From AP-15 sp963814805 (GTDB lineage: Bacteria; Pseudomonadota; Alphaproteobacteria; ATCC43930; CGMCC-115725): a stretch of DNA of 64,000 nt. Of this stretch, positions 1 to 8,702 are shown piece after piece (the stretch's first letter is position 1; each line of letters begins with the position of its first letter). Both the position numbers and the translations under genes were made by a program. The DNA lies in NCBI GenBank assembly GCA_963814805.1, contig CAWFER010000002.1:1-64000 (forward strand), given 5' to 3'. The notes under the pieces were generated by a model that saw only the letters and a list, made by a program, of their open reading frames with translations, was not told the origin of the DNA and ran no database searches.

Positions 1-1035
1 AGGCTTATGCCGTTATTTCCGGGAGACCAACATTTGGTAGGTGAAGGGGGTGTGGCCGGCGGCGATGGCGAGTAGCGAACGGAAGGCGGCGTGCCGGGTT
101 TGGCGGCGGTTGAATTGGAAGACGAATTCGTCGAGGTAGGATTGGAGATGGCGGCGACGCAGGCCGTGATAGACGCCCAAAGCCCAGACCTTGAGGTTGG
201 AGAAGATGCGGTGCACCCAAGGCAGGACGACATGGGCGGCCATCTTGCCGATGACGTGAGGATCGTGGCCGACGCCGGGCGCGCCGGGATAGGCGGACCA
301 TCCGTCGGTCCTGGCGGTGGTTCCCGGGGCGAGGTTGTCGGCGATAAAGGGATGCAGGCTGGCGGCCGAGTAGTCGGGCACCTCGGCGAGCCGGACGCGG
401 CCCGGACCGGCGCCGCCATCCTCGACCTCGACGGCGCCGACGACCAGCATCTTGCCCTGGTGGCTGCGTCCGCCGCCGCCGGTCACAGGATCGTTCTTGC
501 TGCGGCAGGCGATCTCGGTCTCATCGACCTCGACCAGACCGGCGAGCGGGCTGCGGTCAGGCGCCACCATGCTGCGGCGCAGCTTGGCGCAGATCAGCCA
601 GGCCGTCTTGTAGGAGCCGAGGGCGAGCTGACGTTGCAGTTGCCAGGCCGAGATGCCGTTGGAGTGGGTGGCCATCAGATAGGCCGCCCAGAACCAGATG
701 GTCAGCGACAGTTTGGAGTGGTGCATGATGGTGCCGGCGGTCACCGAGGTCTGCTTGCCGCAGGCGGCGCATTCCCAGGTCCACGGCTTGGTCTGCAGTT
801 CCCAGGCCTTGGCCTTGCCGCAGGCGCGACAGACGAAGCCCTCGGGCCAGCGTGCCGCGAACAGGTATCTGACGCAGGCGGCCTGATCCGGGAAGCGCTG
901 CTGGAACTCCATCAGGGAGCGGGGAAAATCGGTCATGCCGGCCTCGCGAGAGCAGATGTTCGATGTTTGTTCCTAACACCGATCCGCCCGCTCCACCACA
1001 ACTAATTGATCCACCGGACGCAGAGGGATAAGCCT
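1..1035 (-). mobile_element. IS1595-family insertion sequence, copy A
   Basis: The element is bounded by imperfect terminal inverted repeats: aggcttatgccg at the left and, on the other strand, aggcttatccct at the right end (1035), with the match resuming as tccgg further in. One transposase gene fills it on the minus strand. The left flank is outside the window, so a target duplication cannot be checked for this copy. Confidence 0.85.
13..936 (-). CDS. IS1595-family (ISXO2-like) transposase, copy A
   Basis: A 307-aa transposase. The N-terminal third holds a zinc ribbon with paired cysteines (CRACGK at about residue 37 and CAACGK about 20 residues later). The ISXO2-like DDE/N catalytic domain follows, with the first acidic motif VDETE, the second TDGWSAYPG, and the C-terminal block HRIFSNLKVW plus a helix rich in Arg/Gln. 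It is uninterrupted and identical to the second copy, so it is probably functional or recently active. Confidence 0.9.
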   Translation of the reverse strand: MTDFPRSLMEFQQRFPDQAACVRYLFAARWPEGFVCRACGKAKAWELQTKPWTWECAACGKQTSVTAGTIMHHSKLSLTIWFWAAYLMATHSNGISAWQLQRQLALGSYKTAWLICAKLRRSMVAPDRSPLAGLVEVDETEIACRSKNDPVTGGGGRSHQGKMLVVGAVEVEDGGAGPGRVRLAEVPDYSAASLHPFIADNLAPGTTARTDGWSAYPGAPGVGHDPHVIGKMAAHVVLPWVHRIFSNLKVWALGVYHGLRRRHLQSYLDEFVFQFNRRQTRHAAFRSLLAIAAGHTPFTYQMLVSRK

Positions 1036-1117
1036 TCAGACGCTTTGGTTCAATGCATACAATCCAATCAGTTACTTTGACATCGCTTTCTCCAGTATAC
1101 GTCTTATTTACGAGGAA

Positions 1118-1289
1118 ATGTATAATGAAATGTCTCTGTACTTTTTGTATAATATTGAGTCGGCAAGCGTGTATAGCCTCAAGGAGGCTGGTCTGCGAGC
1201 TAACGCCAGTCCGGGACAATTTTATGTGATATTAAAGGCTTATGCCGTTATTTCCGGGAGACCAACATTTGGTAGGTGAAGGGGGTGTG
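1118..1289 (+). pseudogene. Truncated duplicate of the small membrane-protein gene start
   Basis: This is the first copy of the 200-bp flank. It has the same start codon and first 39 codons as the gene at 2353-2694, with Ser in place of Leu at codon 14 because of the C1161 difference. It then runs into the left end of IS copy B, where it reads about 17 foreign codons and stops. It marks the duplication event and is unlikely to make a useful product. Confidence 0.7.
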
Positions 1290-2270
1290 GCCGGCGGCGA
1301 TGGCGAGTAGCGAACGGAAGGCGGCGTGCCGGGTTTGGCGGCGGTTGAATTGGAAGACGAATTCGTCGAGGTAGGATTGGAGATGGCGGCGACGCAGGCC
1401 GTGATAGACGCCCAAAGCCCAGACCTTGAGGTTGGAGAAGATGCGGTGCACCCAAGGCAGGACGACATGGGCGGCCATCTTGCCGATGACGTGAGGATCG
1501 TGGCCGACGCCGGGCGCGCCGGGATAGGCGGACCATCCGTCGGTCCTGGCGGTGGTTCCCGGGGCGAGGTTGTCGGCGATAAAGGGATGCAGGCTGGCGG
1601 CCGAGTAGTCGGGCACCTCGGCGAGCCGGACGCGGCCCGGACCGGCGCCGCCATCCTCGACCTCGACGGCGCCGACGACCAGCATCTTGCCCTGGTGGCT
1701 GCGTCCGCCGCCGCCGGTCACAGGATCGTTCTTGCTGCGGCAGGCGATCTCGGTCTCATCGACCTCGACCAGACCGGCGAGCGGGCTGCGGTCAGGCGCC
1801 ACCATGCTGCGGCGCAGCTTGGCGCAGATCAGCCAGGCCGTCTTGTAGGAGCCGAGGGCGAGCTGACGTTGCAGTTGCCAGGCCGAGATGCCGTTGGAGT
1901 GGGTGGCCATCAGATAGGCCGCCCAGAACCAGATGGTCAGCGACAGTTTGGAGTGGTGCATGATGGTGCCGGCGGTCACCGAGGTCTGCTTGCCGCAGGC
2001 GGCGCATTCCCAGGTCCACGGCTTGGTCTGCAGTTCCCAGGCCTTGGCCTTGCCGCAGGCGCGACAGACGAAGCCCTCGGGCCAGCGTGCCGCGAACAGG
2101 TATCTGACGCAGGCGGCCTGATCCGGGAAGCGCTGCTGGAACTCCATCAGGGAGCGGGGAAAATCGGTCATGCCGGCCTCGCGAGAGCAGATGTTCGATG
2201 TTTGTTCCTAACACCGATCCGCCCGCTCCACCACAACTAATTGATCCACCGGACGCAGAGGGATAAGCCT
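1236..2270 (-). mobile_element. IS1595-family insertion sequence, copy B
   Basis: Same ends and length as copy A. Its left neighbour is gatattaa (end of the first flank copy) and its right neighbour is tcagacgc (start of the second). These do not match, so there is no 8-bp target duplication around this copy. That argues for tandem duplication of the IS-plus-flank block rather than independent transposition. Confidence 0.85.
1248..2171 (-). CDS. IS1595-family (ISXO2-like) transposase, copy B
   Basis: A 307-aa protein identical to copy A: N-terminal zinc ribbon, then an ISXO2-like DDE/N domain with VDETE, TDGWSAYPG and the C-terminal HRIFSNLKVW block. It is intact. The start ATG lies about 100 bp inside the right inverted repeat, as expected for a single-gene IS read from that end. 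Confidence 0.9.
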   Translation of the reverse strand: MTDFPRSLMEFQQRFPDQAACVRYLFAARWPEGFVCRACGKAKAWELQTKPWTWECAACGKQTSVTAGTIMHHSKLSLTIWFWAAYLMATHSNGISAWQLQRQLALGSYKTAWLICAKLRRSMVAPDRSPLAGLVEVDETEIACRSKNDPVTGGGGRSHQGKMLVVGAVEVEDGGAGPGRVRLAEVPDYSAASLHPFIADNLAPGTTARTDGWSAYPGAPGVGHDPHVIGKMAAHVVLPWVHRIFSNLKVWALGVYHGLRRRHLQSYLDEFVFQFNRRQTRHAAFRSLLAIAAGHTPFTYQMLVSRK

Positions 2271-2352
2271 TCAGACGCTTTGGTTCAATGCATACAATCC
2301 AATCAGTTACTTTGACATCGCTTTCTCCAGTATACGTCTTATTTACGAGGAA

Positions 2353-2694
2353 ATGTATAATGAAATGTCTCTGTACTTTTTGTATAATATTGAGTTGGCA
2401 AGCGTGTATAGCCTCAAGGAGGCTGGTCTGCGAGCTAACGCCAGTCCGGGACAATTTTATGTGATATTAATGGTAGTGCCCTTCACAACATTTATAGCAT
2501 CAGCGTTTGCAACTACTGTGTGGGTAAGTGTTTGTACATTTCTCCTGATCTGCACAGCGGGCATGCTGCGCGTACAGTTGTATTTTGGACGGCTATTGCT
2601 GTATGCGTATCAGCGGCCGAACGTCATGTTCGCGTTACTGACTTGGTTGTCCATGTGCTGCGTAATTTACCTTATCTTTATTGTGTTGCATTGA
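2353..2694 (+). CDS. Small hypothetical membrane protein
   Basis: A 113-aa protein of unknown function. After about 37 polar residues it has three strongly hydrophobic stretches, roughly residues 38-52, 55-70 and 90-112, so it is probably an inner-membrane protein. A purine-rich gagg lies a few bases before the ATG. The gene is clearly AT-richer than its neighbours and begins inside the duplicated 200-bp flank, so its promoter region has an IS on its upstream side. I recognise no family. It could be a recently acquired orphan. Confidence 0.5.
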   Translation: MYNEMSLYFLYNIELASVYSLKEAGLRANASPGQFYVILMVVPFTTFIASAFATTVWVSVCTFLLICTAGMLRVQLYFGRLLLYAYQRPNVMFALLTWLSMCCVIYLIFIVLH

Positions 2695-2845
2695 GAGGGC
2701 GGTTTGGTATGGGAACGAAATCTATTAAGAAATCGTCGCCCATGTGAGCGTGTAGCTTCCGGCGTGGGTAATTCAAGCTTGGCTCTATCATCGTTTGCGT
2801 TCGCCGCGGCAAGGTTTGGATCGTCCATTTTAATAGGGAGAGTAC

Positions 2846-3301
2846 ATGATGACACAAAAAATTGGCCCTGGTCAGGCCGACTTTATTTTGACCGACGCGC
2901 CGGGCGTCGCGGCCGAGGCGGCGATCCGCGACGGGCTCAGCGGCTATAATTTCGAGAAGGCCGGGTATCGCGATCACCGGCCGCTGGCGATCCTGGTCAA
3001 CCACCCTGATACTGGCGAGGTCGTCGGCGGGCTCGTCGGCCGCACCTCGTTCGGCCTGCTCTATGTCGATCGCTTCTTTCTCCCCGAAAGCCTGCGCCAG
3101 CGGGGGCTCGGGACCAGAATCATCGCGGCGGCCGAGGAAGAGGCGCGGCGGCGCGGGTGCAGCCGGGCGGTGCTGACCACGCTCTCGTTCCAGGCGCCGG
3201 GGTTCTACCAGCGCCAGGGCTGGCAGGTGCTCGGCAAAATCGAATGCGACCCGCCCGGCCACACCCGTTTCCTGATGACGAAGACGTTGGCGAGCCGATA
3301 G
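2846..3301 (+). CDS. GNAT-family N-acetyltransferase
   Basis: A 151-aa acetyltransferase-fold protein. The acetyl-CoA pyrophosphate-binding motif A is visible as RQRGLGTRIIAAAEEEA around residues 88-104. Next comes the C-terminal GNAT signature, in which an aromatic-rich FYQRQGW strand follows LTTLSFQAPG. The substrate cannot be told from sequence. A ggagag ribosome-binding site lies 5-6 bases before the ATG. The gene stands alone on the plus strand and converges on the serine hydrolase gene downstream. Confidence 0.85.
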   Translation: MMTQKIGPGQADFILTDAPGVAAEAAIRDGLSGYNFEKAGYRDHRPLAILVNHPDTGEVVGGLVGRTSFGLLYVDRFFLPESLRQRGLGTRIIAAAEEEARRRGCSRAVLTTLSFQAPGFYQRQGWQVLGKIECDPPGHTRFLMTKTLASR

Positions 3302-3337
3302 ACCGGGCGTCGCCGCGCGGCTTGCCGAGCAAGAATG

Positions 3338-4426
3338 TCAATCGCGGATTGCCTGGGTCGCCAGCGCGATAAAGCCGTCCATCGCCGCCGGGTCGGTCCA
3401 GCGCAACACCGCGACGAGATCGTGTTCGGGATCGATCCAGGTCAGATTGCCGCCGGCGCCGCGGGCGCAGTAGCCGCGCGCCGAGGCGCTCGGGTAGAGG
3501 CCGCAGGCGGTGTTGAGCCACCACAGATAGCCGTATTGCGGATAAAGCGCACAGGGTTCGAGCATCCGCTCGATCCACGCCTCGGAGAGGATGCGGCGCG
3601 AGCCCCACAGCCCTCGATTCAGCAGCAGCAGGCCGATGCGGGCCTGGTCGCGCGCGCTGATGAAGACGCCGCCGCCCCAATGGCCGCCGCCCGCGACCGA
3701 TTGCACGCGGCGCCCGTCGATCTCGACCCAGGAATTGCGATAGCCGCGCCACTCCCAATCGGGCGAAGCGCCGATCGGGTCCATGACCAGCTCGCGGAAC
3801 ACCTCAGGCAACGGCCGGCGCCACAGGCGCAGCAGGGCGAGGGCGAGCCGATTGACCCGCACGTCGTTGTATTCCCAGAACTCGCCCGGCGACTGCAGAT
3901 CGCGGTGCGACCCCTTTGGCGCGGCACTCGGCCGGCCGCCGACCGCCCGGTTGCGGTCGATGAGATCGGGCTTGCCCCACAGTTCGCCCTCCCATTCCGA
4001 GGTCTGCTGCAACAGATGACGCCAGGTGATCCGATCGTTGTGCGGCGGGTCGAAACCGCCGTCATTCACCCGAAGCCGCACCGCCTCGTGCGGGTCGCCG
4101 AGGAGCCCGCGATCCCAGGCGAGGCCGGCCAGGATCGAGAGGTAGCTCTTGGCGACGCTGAAGGTCATGTCGGCGCGCGCCGTGTCGCCCCACTCGGCGA
4201 CGATCTCGCCGCCGCGCAAGATGAGGCCGTTTGGGCCGCCGCGCGGGCGCACCGGGCCCAAGGTCTCGTTCCACGGCGCACGCTCGGCGAAGTCGCTGGT
4301 GACCATCCGGGCGAGATCGCGCTGCCACGGGGTTTCGTGCTCGGCCGCGTGACGGCCCGCGGCGGCGGCGCCGGGGGACGCCCGGGTCGGCCAGTCGGCC
4401 GGGTGCGGCGGCGGGAAGTCGGTCAT
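3338..4426 (-). CDS. Serine hydrolase of the class C beta-lactamase/esterase fold
   Basis: A 362-aa penicillin-binding-protein-fold hydrolase. The SxxK nucleophile motif is SVAK in FSVAKSYLSILAG at about residue 130, the YxN-like motif is EYND near 213, and a late GxG-type block is GAGGNLTWIDP near 327. Family members include EstB-type esterases and D-aminopeptidases, so the substrate is unknown. I see no signal peptide, which suggests a cytoplasmic enzyme. Upstream on the minus strand, ggagcg precedes the ATG. It is read divergently from tatA. Confidence 0.8.
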   Translation of the reverse strand: MTDFPPPHPADWPTRASPGAAAAGRHAAEHETPWQRDLARMVTSDFAERAPWNETLGPVRPRGGPNGLILRGGEIVAEWGDTARADMTFSVAKSYLSILAGLAWDRGLLGDPHEAVRLRVNDGGFDPPHNDRITWRHLLQQTSEWEGELWGKPDLIDRNRAVGGRPSAAPKGSHRDLQSPGEFWEYNDVRVNRLALALLRLWRRPLPEVFRELVMDPIGASPDWEWRGYRNSWVEIDGRRVQSVAGGGHWGGGVFISARDQARIGLLLLNRGLWGSRRILSEAWIERMLEPCALYPQYGYLWWLNTACGLYPSASARGYCARGAGGNLTWIDPEHDLVAVLRWTDPAAMDGFIALATQAIRD

Positions 4427-4589
4427 TTTTTAAGCGCTCCGTAGCTATGATGGCTATGATGAGCCCTGCCTCCCGGCCGGGGTTGACTTTCTGGCAATCC
4501 GCACGACCTCGTGAGGCGCAAGCGCCAGCCCGAGCTTGCAATCAGCCGGGCGGGGTCGTTAGAGTCAACTTTATCGGCGTTCCGGGGTC

Positions 4590-4844
4590 ATGGATATAAT
4601 GGGTTCGTTCAGCCTGATGCACTGGATCGTGGTTCTGGCCATCGTCATGATCCTGTTTGGCGCCGGCAAGCTGCCGCGCGTCGCCGGGGATTTGGCGAAG
4701 GGGATCAAGGCCTTCAAGGCGGGAATGCGCGACGAGGACGAACCCGTCGCGGCGCCGAGCGCACAAGTTCCCCCGCCGGTCGCGGCGGCGAGTACGGTGT
4801 CTCCGGCGACAGCTGGCGCCGACCGCCCGCACGACCACGTGTAA
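4590..4844 (+). CDS. tatA: Sec-independent (Tat) protein translocase subunit TatA/TatE
   Basis: An 84-aa TatA-type protein. It has a short N-terminal transmembrane helix (LMHWIVVLAIVMILFGAGKLP), the conserved FG hinge followed by KLP, then the amphipathic helix (RVAGDLAKGIKAFKAGM) and an acidic, Ala/Pro-rich tail. TatA oligomers form the passage for folded twin-arginine substrates. No tatB or tatC lies beside it, so this is an orphan copy, which is common for tatA/tatE. Translation may start at the ATG three codons downstream (4599). Confidence 0.88.
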   Translation: MDIMGSFSLMHWIVVLAIVMILFGAGKLPRVAGDLAKGIKAFKAGMRDEDEPVAAPSAQVPPPVAAASTVSPATAGADRPHDHV

Positions 4845-4865
4845 ACCGCCGCGGATCGCGGCAGG

Positions 4866-5279
4866 ATGCGGGCGGCGGCGCGGGCAGACGGGTTTCTTAC
4901 GGTACCGACCCACCGCTTCGAGATCCGCACCGGGCCGGAGCGCGGACGCGGGGTGTTCGCGCGCCGACCGATCCTGTCCGGGACCGAGATCGAGGCGGCG
5001 CCGGTGATCGTCCTGCCGGCGGCCGAGTGCCGCATCCTGGACCGCACGATCATCTACAACTACTACTTTCATTGGGACGGCGACCCTGACGGCGAGGGGC
5101 GCGGCGCGCTCGGCCTCGGTCTCGTCAGCCTGTGCAACCATTCGCCTCGCCCGCGCGCCAGGGTCGACCGGAATTTTGCGCGGATGACCCTCGACCTGAT
5201 CGCGATCGCCGAGATCGCAGCTGGCGAGGAGATCACGATCGACTATGGCTGCCAATTGTGGTTCGAGCCCCGCGATTAG
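4866..5279 (+). CDS. SET domain protein (putative protein-lysine methyltransferase)
   Basis: A 137-aa stand-alone SET domain. The N-terminal SET motif GRGVFARRPI is near residue 40, the AdoMet-binding NHS (CNHSPRPRARV) near 98, and the final motif GEEITIDYG near 124, followed by a short tail. Bacterial SET proteins of this size methylate protein lysines or are uncharacterised. It begins 21 bases after tatA stops and may be co-transcribed with it. All key SET motifs are present, but the partner is unknown. Confidence 0.83.
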   Translation: MRAAARADGFLTVPTHRFEIRTGPERGRGVFARRPILSGTEIEAAPVIVLPAAECRILDRTIIYNYYFHWDGDPDGEGRGALGLGLVSLCNHSPRPRARVDRNFARMTLDLIAIAEIAAGEEITIDYGCQLWFEPRD

Positions 5280-5375
5280 CGGCGCCTCAAGTTTTTCCGA
5301 CCAGATTTCGGCCGCACTGGCGTCGCCCGAGGTTGCGGGTTATGTGAGCGGGCGGATCAGCGAGGCGCAAACGCG

Positions 5376-6242
5376 ATGCAACGTGTCGAGGGGCAACGTT
5401 TCGAGGGCACCCGGAGCTATGTGGCCACACCGGACCTGCAGGTCGCGGTCAACGCCGCGATCGCGCTCGAACGCCCGCTTCTGGTCAAGGGCGAGCCCGG
5501 CACCGGCAAGACCATTCTCGCCCACGAGATCGCCCGCGGCATCGGCCGGGACCTGATCACCTGGCACATCAAATCGACGACCAAGGCGCAGCAAGGGCTC
5601 TACGAATACGATGCGGTCGCGCGGCTGCGCGACGGCCAGCTCGGCGACGAGCGGGTCCGCGACATCGCCAATTACATCGTGCCGGGCAAATTGTGGGATG
5701 CATTCGCGGCCGATGAAGCCCCGGTGCTGCTGATCGACGAGATCGACAAGGCCGATATCGAGTTTCCCAACGATCTACTGCTCGAGCTCGACCGCATGGA
5801 ATTCTACGTCTACGAGACCCGGCAGACGATCCGGGCCCGGCATCGCCCGATCGTGCTGATTACCTCGAACAACGAAAAGGAATTGCCCGACGCCTTTCTG
5901 CGCCGCTGCTTCTTTCATTATATCCGCTTTCCGGAGCGCGAGACGATGGAGAAGATCGTCGACGTGCATTTCCCCGATCTGAAGCACGAGCTGGTGCACG
6001 AGGCGCTGACGATCTTTTTCGACATCCGCCAGGCGCCGGGATTGAAAAAGAAGCCCTCGACCTCAGAGCTGCTCGACTGGATCAAATTGCTGCTGGTCGA
6101 GGACATCTCGCCCGAGACGCTGCGCACCCGAGACCCGGCCAAATTGATCCCGCCGCTGCACGGCGCGCTCCTCAAAAACGAGGAGGACGTGCACCTGTTC
6201 GAGCGCCTAGCCTTTCTGCACCGCCGCGGCGAGCGCGGCTAA
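5376..6242 (+). CDS. MoxR-family AAA+ ATPase (CoxD-like)
   Basis: A 288-aa MoxR AAA+ ATPase. Walker A is GEPGTGKT near residue 38, Walker B is LLIDEIDKAD near 117, sensor 1 is ITSNNEKELPDAFLRRC, and the lid domain follows. MoxR ATPases work with VWA-domain partners as chaperones that insert metals or remodel enzymes; CoxD/CoxE of CO-dehydrogenase clusters is the closest arrangement. The partner VWA gene lies downstream at 6710, separated by one small gene. No CO-dehydrogenase structural genes are in the window, so the client is unknown. Confidence 0.88.
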   Translation: MQRVEGQRFEGTRSYVATPDLQVAVNAAIALERPLLVKGEPGTGKTILAHEIARGIGRDLITWHIKSTTKAQQGLYEYDAVARLRDGQLGDERVRDIANYIVPGKLWDAFAADEAPVLLIDEIDKADIEFPNDLLLELDRMEFYVYETRQTIRARHRPIVLITSNNEKELPDAFLRRCFFHYIRFPERETMEKIVDVHFPDLKHELVHEALTIFFDIRQAPGLKKKPSTSELLDWIKLLLVEDISPETLRTRDPAKLIPPLHGALLKNEEDVHLFERLAFLHRRGERG

Positions 6243-6325
6243 AGCGCAACGAGCTCTGTGGATAACAAAAATACAGCCGTCGATTGTTGAAGATTTGGGG
6301 ATAAGCTCGGTATTTCAGCTATGGG

Positions 6326-6700
6326 ATGCTACCAATGAAGTCGGACAAGCCAATCTCGGCGGAAGCTAACGTAAGCGACGAGTTGTTCGAGATGGCGAAT
6401 TTGTACCCGCGTACTACGGGTCTACCGATGACGGTATGGGTGAGCCCCCGCGGAAATGCCCGCCACGACGTGCGCATCAAGGTAAATATGACGCACGGCA
6501 ACCAAATGACTATCGACAATACTGCAGTAGTGGCGGTTCGACCTGTTCCGCACCTGATTGCCGGCCGACTTTCTGCGGATGATGAGCGCGCGGTGTTCGG
6601 CTGGATCGCGCTGAACGCGAGCGCTATAATCAGCTATTGGGATGGCGATATCGACACCGTGCAATTCTCGGAATTGTCGCGACCGCTGCCGTCCTGCTAA
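6326..6700 (+). CDS. Conserved hypothetical protein between moxR and the VWA gene
   Basis: A 124-aa protein of a short conserved family that I recognise only as hypothetical in alphaproteobacteria. The core reads TTGLPMTVWVSPRGNARHD, followed by VRIKV and the C-terminal block WIALNASAIISYWDGDI. No catalytic motif is evident. It is AT-richer than the flanking moxR and VWA genes and sits between two genes that are usually adjacent, so it may be a small insertion into that operon. It ends 9 bases before the VWA start. Confidence 0.6.
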   Translation: MLPMKSDKPISAEANVSDELFEMANLYPRTTGLPMTVWVSPRGNARHDVRIKVNMTHGNQMTIDNTAVVAVRPVPHLIAGRLSADDERAVFGWIALNASAIISYWDGDIDTVQFSELSRPLPSC

Positions 6701-6709
6701 GGCTGGCCC

Positions 6710-7890
6710 GTGTTCTTCTCGTTCTTCGCTGAGCTGCGCGCGGCCAGGATCCCGGTCTCGCTGCGCGAATACCTGACGTTGATGGAAGCGATGCAGAAAC
6801 GGGTCGCCGGGTTTGCGATCGAGGAGTTCTATTTCATCGCGCGCACCACCTTGGTCAAGGACGAGCGCCATCTCGACCGCTTCGACCGGGTGTTCGGACA
6901 GTGTTTTAACGGGATCGAGACCTTGGCCGAGCCCCGGGCCGAAATCCCCGAGGAGTGGCTCAAAAAACTCGCCGAGCGGCTCTTGAGCGACGACGAGAAA
7001 AAGCTCGTCGAGGCATTGGGCGGCTGGGAAAAGCTGATGGAAACCCTGCGCCGGCGGCTGGCCGAGCAGAAAGCGCGGCACCAGGGCGGCGGCAAATGGA
7101 TCGGCGCCGCCGGCACGTCGCCCTACGGCGCGCACGGCTACAACCCCGAAGGCGTGCGCATCGGCCAGCAGGAGGGGAAAAACCGCAGCGCGGTCAAGGT
7201 GTGGGACCGGCGCGAGTTCCGCAATCTCGACGACACCGTCGAGCTCGGCACCCGCAACATCAAGTTGGCGTTGCGGCGGTTGCGCCAGTTCGCGCGCGAG
7301 GGGGCGGCCGACGAGCTCGACCTCGACGGCACCGTCAAATCGACCGCGCACAATGCCGGCTGGCTCGACCTGAAGCTGGCGCCGCAGCGGCGCAACACGG
7401 TCAAGCTGCTGCTGTTCGTCGATGTCGGCGGGTCGATGGAGGACCATGTCCGGGTCTGCGAGGAGTTGTTCTCGGCGGCGCGCGCCGAGTTCAAGCACCT
7501 GTCCATTTCTACTTTCATAACTGCCTCTATGACGCGGTGTGGCGCGACTCGCGCCGCCGCCACCTCGAGCAGGTGCCGGTCATGGAGCTGATCCGCACTT
7601 ATGACCGGAATTACCGGATCGTTTTGGTCGGCGACGCCAGCATGAGCCCCTACGAGATCGAAAAGGAGGGCGGCAGCGTCGAGCGCTGGAACGACGAGCC
7701 GGGCGAAACCTGGCTGCGCCGCCTGTTCGAGGCCTATCCGCACGCGGTGTGGCTGAACCCGGTGCCGGAGAAATACTGGGACGGCACGGCCAGCATCGGC
7801 ATGATCCGCCGGATCATCGAAGATCGGATGTTCCCGCTGACCCTCGACGGCATCGACCGCGCGATGCGCCGGTTGCGCCGCAAAGGGTGA
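6710..7890 (+). CDS. VWA domain protein, CoxE-like (frameshifted)
   Basis: The partner of the MoxR ATPase, about 393 aa when the frame is repaired. The reading frame from 6710 carries the N-terminal domain and the MIDAS motif LLLFVDVGGSMEDH. Near 7500 the frame changes: FKHL is followed by FYFHNCLYDAVW only in another frame, consistent with loss of one base. It then continues through the MIDAS partner (VLVGDASMSPYE) to the end at 7890. The start codon is GTG. MoxR-VWA pairs mature or load metal into client enzymes. The last 58 bp of this gene recur at 13756. Confidence 0.8.
7833..7890 (+). repeat. 58-bp direct repeat, left copy (3' end of the VWA gene)
   Basis: The final 19 codons and stop of the VWA gene, from PLTLDG to RRLRRKG. 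A copy with three mismatches lies at 13756-13813 in the same orientation. The two copies flank the AT-rich ATPase gene and its nested IS elements. Confidence 0.8.
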
Positions 7891-8430
7891 AGCGCGCCGA
7901 AGCAAGGGTGAGCCGGGCTGGTACCACCTGCCCTCTCAGGGCATCGGAGCGCTAGATACGGTCTTCCTCGACTGATAGCGGATCAAGTCGCAGAATGGCG
8001 CGCCTGATTGATCGATAATCATCTTTCGGGACGTCCACATATTCATTAGGGTCATCAGATTGGAATAAGCCCTGTGGCATCTTCGTGGTATTGGCTAGCT
8101 CGACATAACACCCGTAATCGATTGGAGACCTCCAATAACCGCGCGTCTTGACGGAAGAGCTGGGCATTGGCTGTGCCGTGACCGGTTTGGTTAGGGCGAT
8201 CGGTGTGCTGGGGCGCGGCCGGCTGTGGTAGCGGATTTTCGGGTCAGGTTGGTGCGGTCTGGGCAGCCAGCCAAACCATCCGCTGCATGTTGTAGGTGAG
8301 GTTGGTGAGGCCGATCTTGGTCCTTGCTCGAGCCAAGCCGATGGTGCGGATGAACAGGCCCATCGGGCCCTTCTGGCGGGCAAAAACGTGCTCGACCGCC
8401 GAACGCACCGCCGACTTGCGGGCATTGGCC

Positions 8431-8535
8431 TGCAAATTTCGGAGTTTCCGACAGGCGATTTCGGTTCAAATCGGCAGGCGGTTTCGGCTGAAACCGACAG
8501 GCCGTTTCGGTCCAAAGCGGCACCCCGTTGCGGCG
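8431..8535. repeat. Left-end IS21 iterons (transposase-binding repeats)
   Basis: A run of related units built on ggcaggcggtttcggctgaa and similar variants, spaced about 24 bp apart. They match the multiple terminal repeats that IstA binds in the IS21 family. The right end (11110-11219) has the corresponding set, with units like cgaaatcaggtgccgctttc. Confidence 0.65.
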
Positions 8536-8702
8536 GGGTTTCGATGCCGGCTTTGGCGAACCGCTGCTGCGGGGCAGATCCTATCTTGCTCTGAGCTGTC
8601 AAAGCAAGTACTCTCGTCATTATTATCGTCTTTAGTGATGGTTGTGGTCGCTTGTGAATTGCGTGAATAATGGGGATAAGTGTTGTAAGTGATTTATTCA
8701 TT

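Larger units (their letters stand above)
1..2470. repeat. Tandem duplication of a 1235-bp unit (IS plus 200-bp flank)
   Basis: Bases 1-1235 are repeated at 1236-2470 and I found a single difference, C at 1161 against T at 2396. Each unit is one IS1595-family element (1035 bp) followed by the same 200 bp of AT-rich chromosomal flank, which carries the start of a small membrane-protein gene. The order is therefore IS, flank, IS, flank, intact gene. A plain second insertion would not copy the flank, so the unit was duplicated as a block, or the assembly looped once. The first base of the window is exactly the IS left end, which suggests a contig broken at the IS. Confidence 0.93.

Noticed and set aside
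5376..7890. A CO-dehydrogenase (cox) operon
   Set aside because: Only the CoxD/CoxE-like MoxR and VWA genes are present; no coxMSL structural genes occur in the window.
8431..8535. CRISPR-like short repeats
   Set aside because: The units are imperfect, lack unique spacers and sit at an IS21 end, where transposase-binding iterons are expected.
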